This document shows, one piece after another, positions 1-7,583 of a stretch of DNA of 64,000 nucleotides. Under the pieces are notes generated by a model. It had not been told where the DNA came from. It made no database searches and worked only from the letters and a program-made list of their open reading frames with translations. Within the stretch, counting starts at the first letter, position 1. Every line of letters begins with the position of its first letter. Origin of the DNA: Anaerolineaceae bacterium (GTDB lineage: Bacteria; Chloroflexota; Anaerolineae; Anaerolineales; Anaerolineaceae); contig JAGPFF010000003.1 of the NCBI GenBank assembly GCA_018056725.1, forward strand, positions 1 through 64,000. The letters are read 5' to 3'. A program made the translations under genes and the position numbers.

Positions 1-1
1 A

Positions 2-556
2 TTCACGGCTAACGCTGATGAACATTTTTCCGCAGACCCTCACGTCTGGATGGATCCTGCCAATGTGGTGATCTGGGTGCAAAATATCGAAGCCGCTTTG
101 ACCTCTTACGACCCTGCTCATAAAGATCTTTATCACGCTAACAGCACCGCCTATATCGCAGAACTGAAAGCACTCGACCAATGGATCACCGATCAAGTGG
201 CGCAAATACCACCTGAAAACCGAAAGATAGTCACCGATCACATGCTTTTCGGTTACTTCGCTGAAAAATATGGGTTCACCATCGTGGGCGCGCTGATTCC
301 CTCCTATAGTTCGGTTGCCGAGCCTTCCGCCCGCGAGCTGGCTGCCCTGGAAGATGCCATCCGCCAGTACGGGGTGAAGGTCATACTGGTGGGGAACACG
401 GTCAATCCTGCCCTCGCCGATCAGGTTGCCAGTGATACCGGCACCCGTCTCGTCCAGTTTTACACCGGGTCGTTATCCGCGCCAGATGGACCAGCCCCCA
501 CTTATCTGGATTACATGCGCTTCAACGTAAACACAATCGTTGAAGCACTTCGATAA
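2..556 (+). CDS. Metal ABC transporter substrate-binding protein (ZnuA/TroA family), 5' end outside window
   Basis: This is the C-terminal 184 residues of a cluster A-I (ZnuA/TroA/PsaA) binding protein, which captures Zn2+ or Mn2+ outside the membrane for import. The frame is open from base 2. It begins before the family motif DPHVWMDP (fragment residues 12-19), whose His is a metal ligand in the family. A second ligand-type His lies in TDHMLFGYFAEKYG (about residues 79-92). It is followed after 9 bases by the ATPase gene and then the permease, the usual order of such operons. The metal cannot be told from this fragment. The N-terminal half, with signal peptide and His-rich loop, lies outside the window. 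Confidence 0.9.
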   Translation, partial: FTANADEHFSADPHVWMDPANVVIWVQNIEAALTSYDPAHKDLYHANSTAYIAELKALDQWITDQVAQIPPENRKIVTDHMLFGYFAEKYGFTIVGALIPSYSSVAEPSARELAALEDAIRQYGVKVILVGNTVNPALADQVASDTGTRLVQFYTGSLSAPDGPAPTYLDYMRFNVNTIVEALR

Positions 557-565
557 GAGGTATTT

Positions 566-1414
566 ATGAATTCCTCCCCCCAATCTTTGCCAGTAAATTT
601 GTCACAACAACGCCACCCACACCATTTGCCCAATACGCCAATTCTGACCGTGGATCACGTATCCGCCGGTTATGAAAGCGGACGCGCACTTGAAGATATT
701 TCATTTGAACTGACCACCGGCGAGCGCACGGCAGTGGTGGGTCCGAACGGTGCCGGTAAAAGCACCCTTTTCAAAATCATTGCCGGTTTGATGCAGCCGG
801 ATCATGGAGCGGTTCGTGTTTTCGGCGAAGATCCGTGCGGTCATGGCTGCATTTCCTATTTGCCGCAGCATTACCATGTTGATTGGAATTTTCCAGTAAC
901 CGTTGAGGATGTAGTGATGATGGGGCGCACCCGAAAAATAGGTCTTTTTCGCCGCCCAACCCTTGCTGATCACCAGGCTGTGGAAAGCGCTTTGGAAACA
1001 GTCAATCTCAGCAATTTCGCGCACCGGCAGATCAGCCAGCTTTCTGGTGGGCAGCAGCAACGCATGTTCATCGCCCGCGCTCTGGCTCAGGAAGCTGACC
1101 TGATGTTAATGGATGAACCTTTTACCGGTCTCGATACTCCCTCTCAGGAGGAATTATTTACAGTGCTGGAAGGGTTGAAAACTCAGCAGGTAACAGTGAT
1201 GATTGCTCTTCACGATCTCAATCTCGCTGCTTCAAGCTTTGATCGTGTTTTACTGCTCAATCGCCGCCTGATCGGCATGGGCAAACCTTCTGCCGTTTTC
1301 ACGCGTGAACATCTCCGGCAGGCGTATGGCGATCGAGCCCAGGCGGCAGTTGCGGACCTGGAGATCCCGTTCATGGATGAATCCTGCTGCGGTGAGGAGG
1401 AACCTCATGCTTGA
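566..1414 (+). CDS. Metal (Zn/Mn) ABC transporter ATP-binding protein
   Basis: This is the cytoplasmic ATPase subunit of the importer (282 aa). Visible are Walker A GPNGAGKST (59-67), the Q-loop Gln at about 101, signature LSGGQ (159-163), Walker B LMLMDEPF (179-186) and the H-loop His in ALHDLN. Compared with usual ZnuC/MntB proteins it has an N-terminal extension of about 25 residues with several histidines (RHPHH), and a C-terminal Cys-Cys pair (ESCCGEEE). Both could touch metal, but that is inference. Its stop overlaps the start of the permease gene by 8 bases, indicating translational coupling. Confidence 0.93.
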   Translation: MNSSPQSLPVNLSQQRHPHHLPNTPILTVDHVSAGYESGRALEDISFELTTGERTAVVGPNGAGKSTLFKIIAGLMQPDHGAVRVFGEDPCGHGCISYLPQHYHVDWNFPVTVEDVVMMGRTRKIGLFRRPTLADHQAVESALETVNLSNFAHRQISQLSGGQQQRMFIARALAQEADLMLMDEPFTGLDTPSQEELFTVLEGLKTQQVTVMIALHDLNLAASSFDRVLLLNRRLIGMGKPSAVFTREHLRQAYGDRAQAAVADLEIPFMDESCCGEEEPHA

Positions 1415-2267
1415 TGGTTTATTGGCTCCTTTGCAATATGCTTTCATGGTTCGTGGAATGATTGCCGCGGTAATCGTTGGGGTGGTGAGCGCAGTTTTGG
1501 GAACTTATGTGGTTTTGCGCGGCATGGCTTTTTTTGGCGATGCACTGGCTCATGCCGTGCTGCCTGGTGTTGCTGTTGGCTACCTGGTGGGCGGGGGTTC
1601 CCGTGCAGGCGTTTTTTGGTGGGCACTGGGCACTGCCCTGGTCAGCGCCTTCGCCATGGGTTCGGTTTCACGCTCCGCCAAATTAAAGCAGGATACTGCC
1701 ATTGGTATCATTTTTGCGGGTATGTTTGCCCTGGGGGTAGTGCTCATCTCGTTGGTACGAAATTACACGGCTGATCTGACCCATTTCCTTGTGGGTGATG
1801 TGCTGGGTGTCGGCAAGCAGGATCTGTTATTGACTGCCATCTTCGGTGCGCTCATCCTCTTGATTGTCTTCGCCCTGTACAAAGAGTTTTTGCTCACTTC
1901 CTTTGACCCCACCCTTGCTGCCACCCTGCGTCTGCCGGTACGCACTCTTGATTCGCTGCTCATCGGGTTGATCGCGGTCAGCATCGTGGTCTCACTGCAA
2001 ACCGTGGGCGTCACCCTGATGGTCGCCATGTTGATTACCCCGGCGGCTACCGCCTCCATGCTCACGCGCCGACTCCCGCGCATGATGGCAATTGCCATGG
2101 TAATCGCGGTTTTTTCCGGCATCAGTGGACTGTACCTGTCTTATTATCTCAATCTGGCTTCAGGTGCGGCAATCGTGCTGATATGCACCGCCATCTTTGC
2201 CCTAACCTGGGGCATCACTTCACTGCTTCGCCGCCCTGCCCGCCTCAAACCGCCAGCGGCACTGTGA
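1407..2267 (+). CDS. Metal (Zn/Mn) ABC transporter permease (ABC-3 family)
   Basis: This is the membrane channel of the importer (286 aa), with about eight hydrophobic segments and the ABC-3 family pattern VLRGMAFFGDALAHAVLPGVA near the N-terminus. The ATG at 1407 is chosen over in-frame starts upstream because GAGGAGG lies 5-6 bases before it and the protein then begins where ZnuB/MntC homologues begin. It overlaps the ATPase gene by 8 bases. The binding protein, ATPase and permease should form one pump. No Fur/Zur-type box can be assessed because the promoter is outside the window. Confidence 0.92.
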   Translation: MLDGLLAPLQYAFMVRGMIAAVIVGVVSAVLGTYVVLRGMAFFGDALAHAVLPGVAVGYLVGGGSRAGVFWWALGTALVSAFAMGSVSRSAKLKQDTAIGIIFAGMFALGVVLISLVRNYTADLTHFLVGDVLGVGKQDLLLTAIFGALILLIVFALYKEFLLTSFDPTLAATLRLPVRTLDSLLIGLIAVSIVVSLQTVGVTLMVAMLITPAATASMLTRRLPRMMAIAMVIAVFSGISGLYLSYYLNLASGAAIVLICTAIFALTWGITSLLRRPARLKPPAAL

Positions 2268-2303
2268 TACAATCTTTTCAATTCTTGATAAGAAAGGTAA
2301 AAA

Positions 2304-2822
2304 ATGAGTCCTCAAGCCAAACAATGGTCAACCCCGCCTGAACTGACGATCGATCCCTCCAAGACGTACACCGCCACGTTTAAGACAGATAAAGGCGATA
2401 TTGTCTGCCAGCTTTTTGCCGCCAAAGTTCCGCGCACAGTCAACAATTTCGTCTTCCTTGCCCGGCAAGGTTTTTACGATAACACGATCTTCCATCGTGT
2501 GATCACCGATTTCATGGCGCAAGGCGGTGATCCCACAGGAACCGGCATGGGTGGTCCGGGTTACAAATTCAATGACGAGTTTGATCCATCTCTCCGTCAT
2601 AAAGGTCCGGGCGTGCTCTCGATGGCGAATGCCGGACCCAATACGAACGGTTCGCAATTTTTCATCACCCATGTAGCCACTCCGTGGCTGGATAACAAAC
2701 ATGCCATTTTCGGTCAGGTTATCAAAGGGCTGGATGTCCTGCTGTCGATTCCAGAGCGTGATCCCTCGCGCCGTGACAGCCCCGCCATTCACCTGCAGAC
2801 GGTTGAAATCAGCGAAGCGTAA
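2304..2822 (+). CDS. Peptidyl-prolyl cis-trans isomerase, cyclophilin type
   Basis: A single-domain cyclophilin (172 aa) without signal peptide, so a probable cytoplasmic proline isomerase. It carries the family signatures [15 protein letters not shown] (catalytic Arg and the Gln-Gly-Gly stretch) and [10 protein letters not shown], followed by [12 protein letters not shown]. It starts 36 bases after the permease gene and ends at a strong terminator, so it is probably the last gene of the metal-transport transcript. It is clearly paralogous to the C-terminal domain of the lipoprotein at 20434-21747: both begin with DPSK-Y-A-FKT and share VNNFVFLAR. Confidence 0.93.
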   Translation: MSPQAKQWSTPPELTIDPSKTYTATFKTDKGDIVCQLFAAKVPRTVNNFVFLARQGFYDNTIFHRVITDFMAQGGDPTGTGMGGPGYKFNDEFDPSLRHKGPGVLSMANAGPNTNGSQFFITHVATPWLDNKHAIFGQVIKGLDVLLSIPERDPSRRDSPAIHLQTVEISEA

Positions 2823-2841
2823 GCATTCCAGCAATATCCAG

Positions 2842-2868
2842 GAGACCCTTGCAAGGGTCTCTTTTTTT
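2842..2868 (+). terminator. Rho-independent terminator after cyclophilin gene
   Basis: GAGACCCTT / AAGGGTCTC arms around GC, followed directly by eight T residues. Confidence 0.9.
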
Positions 2869-2901
2869 TAAATCCTTTTTGTATGCCTTAGAAAGCTGCG
2901 C

Positions 2902-2930
2902 TTGAATCCATCAATTGGTTTTGGTATAAT
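2902..2930 (+). promoter_or_regulatory. Sigma-70-type promoter for the secreted protein gene
   Basis: TTGAAT (2902-2907), a 17-base spacer ending in TGG, then TATAAT (2925-2930). It is both a spaced and an extended -10 promoter. Transcription from about 2937 would leave an untranslated leader of roughly 155 bases. Confidence 0.75.
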
Positions 2931-3039
2931 GAATTTAACATTTCCCATTTGTTGCCCACAATGAAAACACGGGGTTTATCCACTTTTAATTCTTATGAAG
3001 TGGTAATAAATCTGCGAATTATTGAACTTGCGCGCCGGA

Positions 3040-3059
3040 TTTTCAAGAGCTCTTGAAAA
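3040..3059. repeat. 20-bp perfect palindrome in the leader of the secreted protein gene
   Basis: The arms TTTTCAAGAG / CTCTTGAAAA have no loop. The palindrome lies about 35 bases before the start codon at 3094 and about 100 bases after the promoter. It has no T-run on the plus strand, so it looks more like an operator or a translation-controlling hairpin than a terminator. Confidence 0.6.
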
Positions 3060-3093
3060 ATAGGTTTTCCATTCATAGAACAAGGAGGATGAA

Positions 3094-4158
3094 ATGAAAG
3101 GTGGCAAATTTGGACTTGTTGTAGTGGTTATTTTTATGCTTTTGGCGACGGCGATCACAACCGCGGTCGCACAACCCGGACCGCAAATTAGTGGCATAGC
3201 CCCAATTGCGCCGAACGGATTTATAATGACCAAAACCCCGGTGTTTTCCTTCATAGAAGAATCTGGCGCGACAAAATATAAGATCAAGGTGATCAATACG
3301 GCGACCTCCCTGGTAATGTACACTTTTTCTGGGGCGGGTACTTGTACGGCGGGCACGTGTACGCTTCAACCGACAACTCCTTTGAATAATGCCAAGTTAA
3401 ATGGACAAAACGGTCATTACCGCTGGAAGGTGAGGGCTTATGTGAGTGGCGTATGGCAGCCGTTTTCGACAACTCTAGATTTTACGGTGATTTCAACCGG
3501 GTTTAATTCCACATTTACCGTTGATATGAATAAGTGGAAGGTCATCTATGGTACTTGGAACATCGTTGCCCCGGGATATTTAAAGACAAAGGGAAATATT
3601 CCCAATTATGTTTCGGTAGCCGAAAAAGAACTTACCACAGACCACCTGGTTTATGAGGTGAAAATGAAGCGCCTGGCAAGTGCTGATGGTCCCAATTACC
3701 TGTACCTGATGGGAAATCCCTATCCATTGAACCTGGACGAATACATGGATTGGAACAAATATTACAGTATCAGTTTTAATAATAACCAGTTATGGTGGTC
3801 ATGGAGAGCCGACGGAAACAACTATTTGCAGCTTAAGGCTTATACTACGGATACTCACATCAAGCCTTACGACTGGAACATAGTGTTGGTTTGGGTCGAT
3901 TATCCAAAGATCCATGTTTGGATAAATGATTGGTATTTGGGATATATCAATGATCCAACTTATACCTCTGGATTTGTAGGGGTCGGAATGGAAAAAGATA
4001 CCCCCGAAGGTTGTCCATTGCAGGTAGATTATGCAAAGACCTATTATTCCAACATCGCACCAATAGAGATTCCTACTTTATCAAACGGTAACCCTGATCC
4101 TGCTTTCGAGTTCAAGTATACCGAGACACATACTACAAGGAGTTTGCCTGGGGATTAA
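3094..4158 (+). CDS. Secreted protein of unknown function with a LamG/DUF1080-like C-terminal domain
   Basis: 354 aa. Residues 1-27 are a Sec signal peptide (positively charged start, long V/I/L core, cleavage after AVAQ or nearby). Residues about 30-135 look like a fibronectin-III-like region (KYKIKVINTATS, HYRWKVRAYV). Residues about 145-330 resemble a concanavalin-like/DUF1080 fold (WKVIYGTWNI, LVYEVKMKR, VLVWVDYPKIHVWIND). No catalytic residues can be named. It starts at AAGGAGG-N4-ATG, has its own promoter and a long leader, and stands alone. Base composition in a sample line (45% GC at 3781-3840) is lower than in neighbouring genes, which may mean transfer. A carbohydrate-binding surface protein is a guess. 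Confidence 0.75.
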   Translation: MKGGKFGLVVVVIFMLLATAITTAVAQPGPQISGIAPIAPNGFIMTKTPVFSFIEESGATKYKIKVINTATSLVMYTFSGAGTCTAGTCTLQPTTPLNNAKLNGQNGHYRWKVRAYVSGVWQPFSTTLDFTVISTGFNSTFTVDMNKWKVIYGTWNIVAPGYLKTKGNIPNYVSVAEKELTTDHLVYEVKMKRLASADGPNYLYLMGNPYPLNLDEYMDWNKYYSISFNNNQLWWSWRADGNNYLQLKAYTTDTHIKPYDWNIVLVWVDYPKIHVWINDWYLGYINDPTYTSGFVGVGMEKDTPEGCPLQVDYAKTYYSNIAPIEIPTLSNGNPDPAFEFKYTETHTTRSLPGD

Positions 4159-4366
4159 TAAAAGCAGAGCGCAAATTCAAATTGTCACAGAAAAATTTCC
4201 AGGCAGGTGCCATTCAGGAGACCTGCCCGTCTTCCTTCTGAACAAACGGATCATGCCTGCGACAATGAATCTTTTCCACCACCTTGAGAATGCTTTCACG
4301 AACCGAATCCTTTTCCATCTAAAACTAAAAACAATTGAAATAAATGAGAAAAACCCAAAAATACCC

Positions 4367-4397
4367 TTGACAATTTTCAAACATGTTATGGTAAAAT
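4367..4397 (+). promoter_or_regulatory. Possible promoter just upstream of a terminator hairpin
   Basis: A perfect TTGACA (4367-4372) is followed 19 bases later by TAAAAT (4392-4397). The spacing is long, so the call is moderate. The inferred start point coincides with the first base of the hairpin at 4404. Confidence 0.4.
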
Positions 4398-4403
4398 AAT
4401 CCC

Positions 4404-4448
4404 ATCAAGCGCTTGGGTGCCCCCCTCACCCAGGCGCTTGATATTTTT
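4404..4448 (+). terminator. 16-bp-stem terminator hairpin
   Basis: Left arm 4404-4419 and right arm 4427-4442 pair over 16 base pairs with one G-U. The loop is CCCCCCT, followed by ATTTTT. It has the form of an intrinsic terminator but lies about 245 bases after the nearest gene end and directly after a promoter-like TTGACA. Confidence 0.7.
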
Positions 4449-4475
4449 ACTAAAAGGAGCAGGTAGGTACTTGCC

Positions 4476-4504
4476 TTGACGTTTCAGATTGGTTGCGGTA
4501 TATT
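4476..4504 (+). promoter_or_regulatory. Promoter of tRNA-Arg
   Basis: TTGACG (4476-4481), 17-base spacer, TATATT (4499-4504), 19 bases before the mature 5' end. Confidence 0.85.
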
Positions 4505-4523
4505 TTAGATGCTCGTGACGTAT

Positions 4524-4597
4524 GCCCCCGTAGCGCAATTGGATAGAGCGTTTGCTTGCGGAGCAAAAGGTTGAGTATTCGAATTACTCCGGGGGCA
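4524..4597 (+). tRNA. tRNA-Arg(GCG)
   Basis: Acceptor GCCCCCG / CGGGGGC with discriminator A, and no encoded CCA. The anticodon stem TTTGC / GCAAA encloses loop TTGCGGA, anticodon GCG at 4558-4560. The T-arm GAGTA-TTCGAAT-TACTC is perfect. The D-stem GCGC / GAGC has one G-A mismatch (third pair) where related tRNA-Arg(ACG) has U-A. The body otherwise matches bacterial tRNA-Arg(ACG), so the anticodon seems to have changed from ACG to GCG. A promoter upstream and a terminator downstream suggest that it is expressed. Confidence 0.9.
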
Positions 4598-4603
4598 CTC
4601 TAA

Positions 4604-4627
4604 AAGAGCGGTTTTCCGCTCTTTTTT
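4604..4627 (+). terminator. Terminator after tRNA-Arg
   Basis: AAGAGCGG / CCGCTCTT arms with TTTT loop, followed by T-rich sequence. Confidence 0.85.
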
Positions 4628-4652
4628 ATTCCCACAAGGACAAATTTTTTCG

Positions 4653-5471
4653 ATGAACACCAAACCACAAATTCTGCTCACCAACGATGACGGTATCTAT
4701 TCCCCGGGGCTCTGGGCAGCTGCCCGCGAACTTGGACGCGTTGGCTATGTGACCGTGGCTGCCCCACGTGAACAGCATTCCGGCGCCGGTCGCAGCGTGC
4801 CTGCCTGGACGGATGGAGAAATTAAACCCACACAACTTACCATCGGTGATCAGGAATGGACTTGCTATGCCGTTGGCGGCTCTCCGGCTCAATCCGTGCA
4901 GTACGGTATCTTTGCCATTCTCAAGCGTAAACCGGATCTAGTCGTCTCCGGGATCAATTATGGAGAGAATCCTGCCACTGATATCACCCTTTCCGGCACA
5001 GTCGGTGCTGCACTTGAGGCTGCCTCATATGGTATTCCCGCCCTTGCCGTCTCCCTGCAGCTTGCTTCTGAAGATTTCTTTGGCTACTCCCGCGATACTG
5101 ATTTTTCCACTGCTGCGATTTTTGCCCGCCGCTTCGCCAAATTATTACTCTCCAGCACCATGCCAGAGGATGTTCATGTACTCAACATCAATGTCCCCAT
5201 TGATGCTACGCCCGATACCCCCTGGAAAATGGCTCGGCTGGGTCGCCACCCTTATTTTGTCCCTTACCTGAAGGAATCCGCAGAACCCGGCGGCATTCCG
5301 CGGATTGACGCCACACGCCAGCCCCATCCGGAGGATTTGAACGACCCGCAATCGGATGTGTACGTTTTTAGTCGCGAAAATATGGTCTCAGTGACGCCGC
5401 TCAGCCTCGATCTGACCTCGCGTGTGGATCTGGCGGAGTTGCAGCGTTCTTTCGGAGTCCTGGAAGAATAA
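4653..5471 (+). CDS. surE: 5'/3'-nucleotidase SurE
   Basis: 272 aa, usual length for SurE survival proteins, which are metal-dependent cytoplasmic phosphatases acting on nucleoside monophosphates. The N-terminal signature ILLTNDDGIYSPGL (residues about 7-20) carries the Asp-Asp metal ligands. PREQHSGAGRS and SGINYGENPATDITLSGTVGAALEA are the further family blocks. It starts 26 bases after the tRNA terminator with weak Shine-Dalgarno sequence (CACAAGGAC). It faces ychF, which ends about 40 bases away on the other strand. Confidence 0.95.
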   Translation: MNTKPQILLTNDDGIYSPGLWAAARELGRVGYVTVAAPREQHSGAGRSVPAWTDGEIKPTQLTIGDQEWTCYAVGGSPAQSVQYGIFAILKRKPDLVVSGINYGENPATDITLSGTVGAALEAASYGIPALAVSLQLASEDFFGYSRDTDFSTAAIFARRFAKLLLSSTMPEDVHVLNINVPIDATPDTPWKMARLGRHPYFVPYLKESAEPGGIPRIDATRQPHPEDLNDPQSDVYVFSRENMVSVTPLSLDLTSRVDLAELQRSFGVLEE

Positions 5472-5511
5472 AAACTTCCTCTAACGAGGAAATTTTTGGG
5501 AACCGGCGATG

Positions 5512-6588
5512 TTAGTGTTTGGATACATTGAATAAAATGTTGAGGATATCGCCATCTTTGACGATATACTCCTTGCCTTCCATGCGCAGTTTTCCATGCG
5601 TCCTGGCTTCAGCCATTCCGCCCAGCGCGATCAGGTCATCATACGCCACGACCTCAGCGCGGATAAACCCCTTTTGCAGGTCAGTGTGAATTTCTCCAGC
5701 TGCCTCTGGCGCGGTTGCCCCACGGCGAACTGTCCATGCCCGGCATTCATCCGGTCCGGCAGTGAGAAAGGATTGCAATCCCAGCAAGTCATAGGAGAGG
5801 CGGATCATTCGATTAAGGCTTAACTCCTGAATTCCGTATTCGTTCATGAACATTTCCGCTTCATCCGGTGGAAGCTGGGCAATTTCCATTTCCAGTTTCC
5901 CCTGCAGCGCAATGACCATACTGTGTTTGTGCGGGTAATGGATCTCTGGCGCAGCCTGTCCTTCCGCGGTATTGAGCACAATCAGCATCGGTTTGCGGCT
6001 AAGGAAGCCAAAACCTGACAGCAGCCTGTCTTCTTCAGCGTCAATTTCGATATCTTTCAGAGGAGTTTCTTTGAGCAGGGTTTCATGCAACCGTTCAAAC
6101 AGCGCATGCTCTCGTTCGATCAAGCTTTTATCCCGCCCGGCGCCTTTCTTTTTTTCTTCCTCCAGCCGTTCGAGCTTCCTCTCCACCTGAATCAGGTCAT
6201 TGAGCACGAACTCGCTTTCCATATTTTCAATATCGCGTTGAGGATTGATGCTATTGAGGACATGCGCAACATTATCGTCCTCAAAAACCCGCACCACCTG
6301 GATAAACCCATCCATCTGCGTCAGTTGATTGAGCAGTGCGCCCGGGATTCCCGCCTTGCTTGCACTTCCATCCAACCCGCCGATATCTACATATGTAACT
6401 TTGGCGTAAACAGATTTTTTGGGCTTAAAAATTTCCGCCAGCCTGTCCACACGCTTGTCCGGCACATCCACAACCGCGGTATGAATTTCAATTTTCCCGC
6501 TGGCGCCGGTGGGCTGCGTGGCGCGGGTCAGCGCATTGAATAAGGTTGTTTTTCCAGCCTGGGGCAAACCAATGATCCCTAATCTCAT
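5512..6588 (-). CDS. ychF: Redox-regulated ATPase YchF (Obg family)
   Basis: 358 aa, full length for the family. The P-loop is GLPQAGKTT (7-15), where most YchF proteins have GLPNVGKST. The G4 position reads LNTAE rather than NKxD, the known reason why YchF/OLA1 prefers ATP over GTP. Residues about 275-355 are the TGS domain (ECRAWTVRRGATAPEAAGEIH, RAEVVAYDD, GKEYIVKDGDI). Its role in ribosome or stress physiology is known only from homologues. The start ATG lies at the left edge of the tRNA-Leu promoter region, so ychF and tRNA-Leu diverge. Confidence 0.96.
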   Translation of the reverse strand: MRLGIIGLPQAGKTTLFNALTRATQPTGASGKIEIHTAVVDVPDKRVDRLAEIFKPKKSVYAKVTYVDIGGLDGSASKAGIPGALLNQLTQMDGFIQVVRVFEDDNVAHVLNSINPQRDIENMESEFVLNDLIQVERKLERLEEEKKKGAGRDKSLIEREHALFERLHETLLKETPLKDIEIDAEEDRLLSGFGFLSRKPMLIVLNTAEGQAAPEIHYPHKHSMVIALQGKLEMEIAQLPPDEAEMFMNEYGIQELSLNRMIRLSYDLLGLQSFLTAGPDECRAWTVRRGATAPEAAGEIHTDLQKGFIRAEVVAYDDLIALGGMAEARTHGKLRMEGKEYIVKDGDILNILFNVSKH

Positions 6589-6599
6589 GATCGTTTCCC

Positions 6600-6628
6600 T
6601 TGACCCTTGTGAATTTGTCAGATATACT
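6600..6628 (+). promoter_or_regulatory. Promoter of tRNA-Leu
   Basis: TTGACC (6600-6605), 17-base spacer, TATACT (6623-6628), 12 bases before the mature 5' end. Confidence 0.85.
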
Positions 6629-6640
6629 CACGTCGTAATT

Positions 6641-6722
6641 GCCGGAGTGGCGGAATTGGCAGACGCGCACGACTCAAAATCGTGTTCCCTCGGGAATGTG
6701 GGTTCGATTCCCACCTTCGGCA
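6641..6722 (+). tRNA. tRNA-Leu(CAA)
   Basis: Acceptor GCCGGAG / CTTCGGC, anticodon stem CACGA / TCGTG with loop CTCAAAA (anticodon CAA), long class II variable arm (TCCCTCGGGA), T-arm GTGGG-TTCGATT-CCCAC, discriminator A, no encoded CCA. Confidence 0.95.
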
Positions 6723-6739
6723 CTCAGATTATAACATTT

Positions 6740-6767
6740 CTCCCCGTTACCCGGCGGGGAGTTTTTT
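6740..6767 (+). terminator. Terminator after tRNA-Leu
   Basis: CTCCCCG / CGGGGAG arms with an 8-base loop, followed by TTTTTT. Confidence 0.9.
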
Positions 6768-6799
6768 CTTCCTAAAATTCCCGGTTGAGCTGATCCCGT

Positions 6800-7426
6800 T
6801 TAGTCCTGCAGGCTATAGGAGGGCTCGCGAAGCATCCCCAAGACCTCCGGAGCTTTCGGGGATAGACTTTTCCTTCCCGTCAGTGTGAATCCCAGCGAAG
6901 TGTAAAAAGGCACATTTTCCGAGTTAAAAGTATCAAGATAACAGGCAAGCTGCAGTTGATCTGCGCGGGCAAGCCCTTTCCTTACTAAAGCGGCACCCAA
7001 TCCCCTGCCATGCAAGGCTGGTGAGACACCGAGTTCTGCCAGATAGAAATGGGCACCGGAAATGGTTTCCCGGTGCAGCTGATCTGAGAGGCTCGCCAGT
7101 TCGGTGCTGCGACGGAATTCCAATCGGGACAATTTGAGCGGCAGCAGGAACAAACCGGTGCGCAGCACACCGTGCAGTTTAAGGCTGGTGGAATGCGGAC
7201 CGAGCCACATCGCCGCCCCTTCCAGCTGCTGTGTGGTGTCCACTTTGCCGTAAAGATGACCATAGGCAAGCAGCTTTTGATATAACCAGGGAAGGATGTG
7301 GGAGCGTTTATGCTCATTCGGAAGGATATAGGCGAAAAACGGGTCCGCGAAGAATGCCTGAGACAGGATAATCGCACCGCGAGAGATTTGTGTGCGCGCC
7401 AGGGGGATAATCTCATTTGGGTTCAT
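6800..7426 (-). CDS. GNAT-family N-acetyltransferase
   Basis: 208 aa. The C-terminal part carries the acetyl-CoA binding motif A region, VSPALHGRGLGAALVRKGL (about 133-151), then YLDTFNSENVPFYTSLGF, the usual last strand/helix block. The N-terminal half (AFFADPFFAYILPNEHKR, LEGAAMWLGP) resembles the GNAT proteins found in many Actinobacteria and Chloroflexi whose substrates are unknown. The gene ends about 30 bases from the tRNA-Leu terminator and starts with no strong ribosome-binding site. Confidence 0.85.
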   Translation of the reverse strand: MNPNEIIPLARTQISRGAIILSQAFFADPFFAYILPNEHKRSHILPWLYQKLLAYGHLYGKVDTTQQLEGAAMWLGPHSTSLKLHGVLRTGLFLLPLKLSRLEFRRSTELASLSDQLHRETISGAHFYLAELGVSPALHGRGLGAALVRKGLARADQLQLACYLDTFNSENVPFYTSLGFTLTGRKSLSPKAPEVLGMLREPSYSLQD

Positions 7427-7583
7427 GTTTTTCGCTTAATCGTGATACAGGCTGTCGGGCTGATATCGCATGCTCCCTTTTCGAAGGTGTTTCCGCCACA
7501 TGCGGCGATGTTCAGGCGTATGGCGGATGCGAGTGCAGGTGATTCACTCCACCATTCTGAGAGGAAAACTTTTTTTACTCCGC

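Larger units (their letters stand above)
4159..4523. other. Intergenic region with hairpins and tRNA promoter
   Basis: No convincing gene. The segment holds an imperfect terminator-like hairpin GGCAGGT / ACCTGCC (4202-4227) that could end the preceding transcript, a TTGACA element at 4367, a strong hairpin plus T-run at 4404-4448, and the tRNA-Arg promoter at 4476-4504. Confidence 0.6.

Noticed and set aside
2976-2984. Single TTATCCACT near the secreted-protein promoter
   Set aside because: One near-match DnaA box without others nearby; expected by chance in this length.
4177-4380. Small basic, hydrophobic 67-aa frame on the minus strand
   Set aside because: TTG start, no ribosome-binding site, and it overlaps hairpins and a promoter-like TTGACA; no recognisable pattern.
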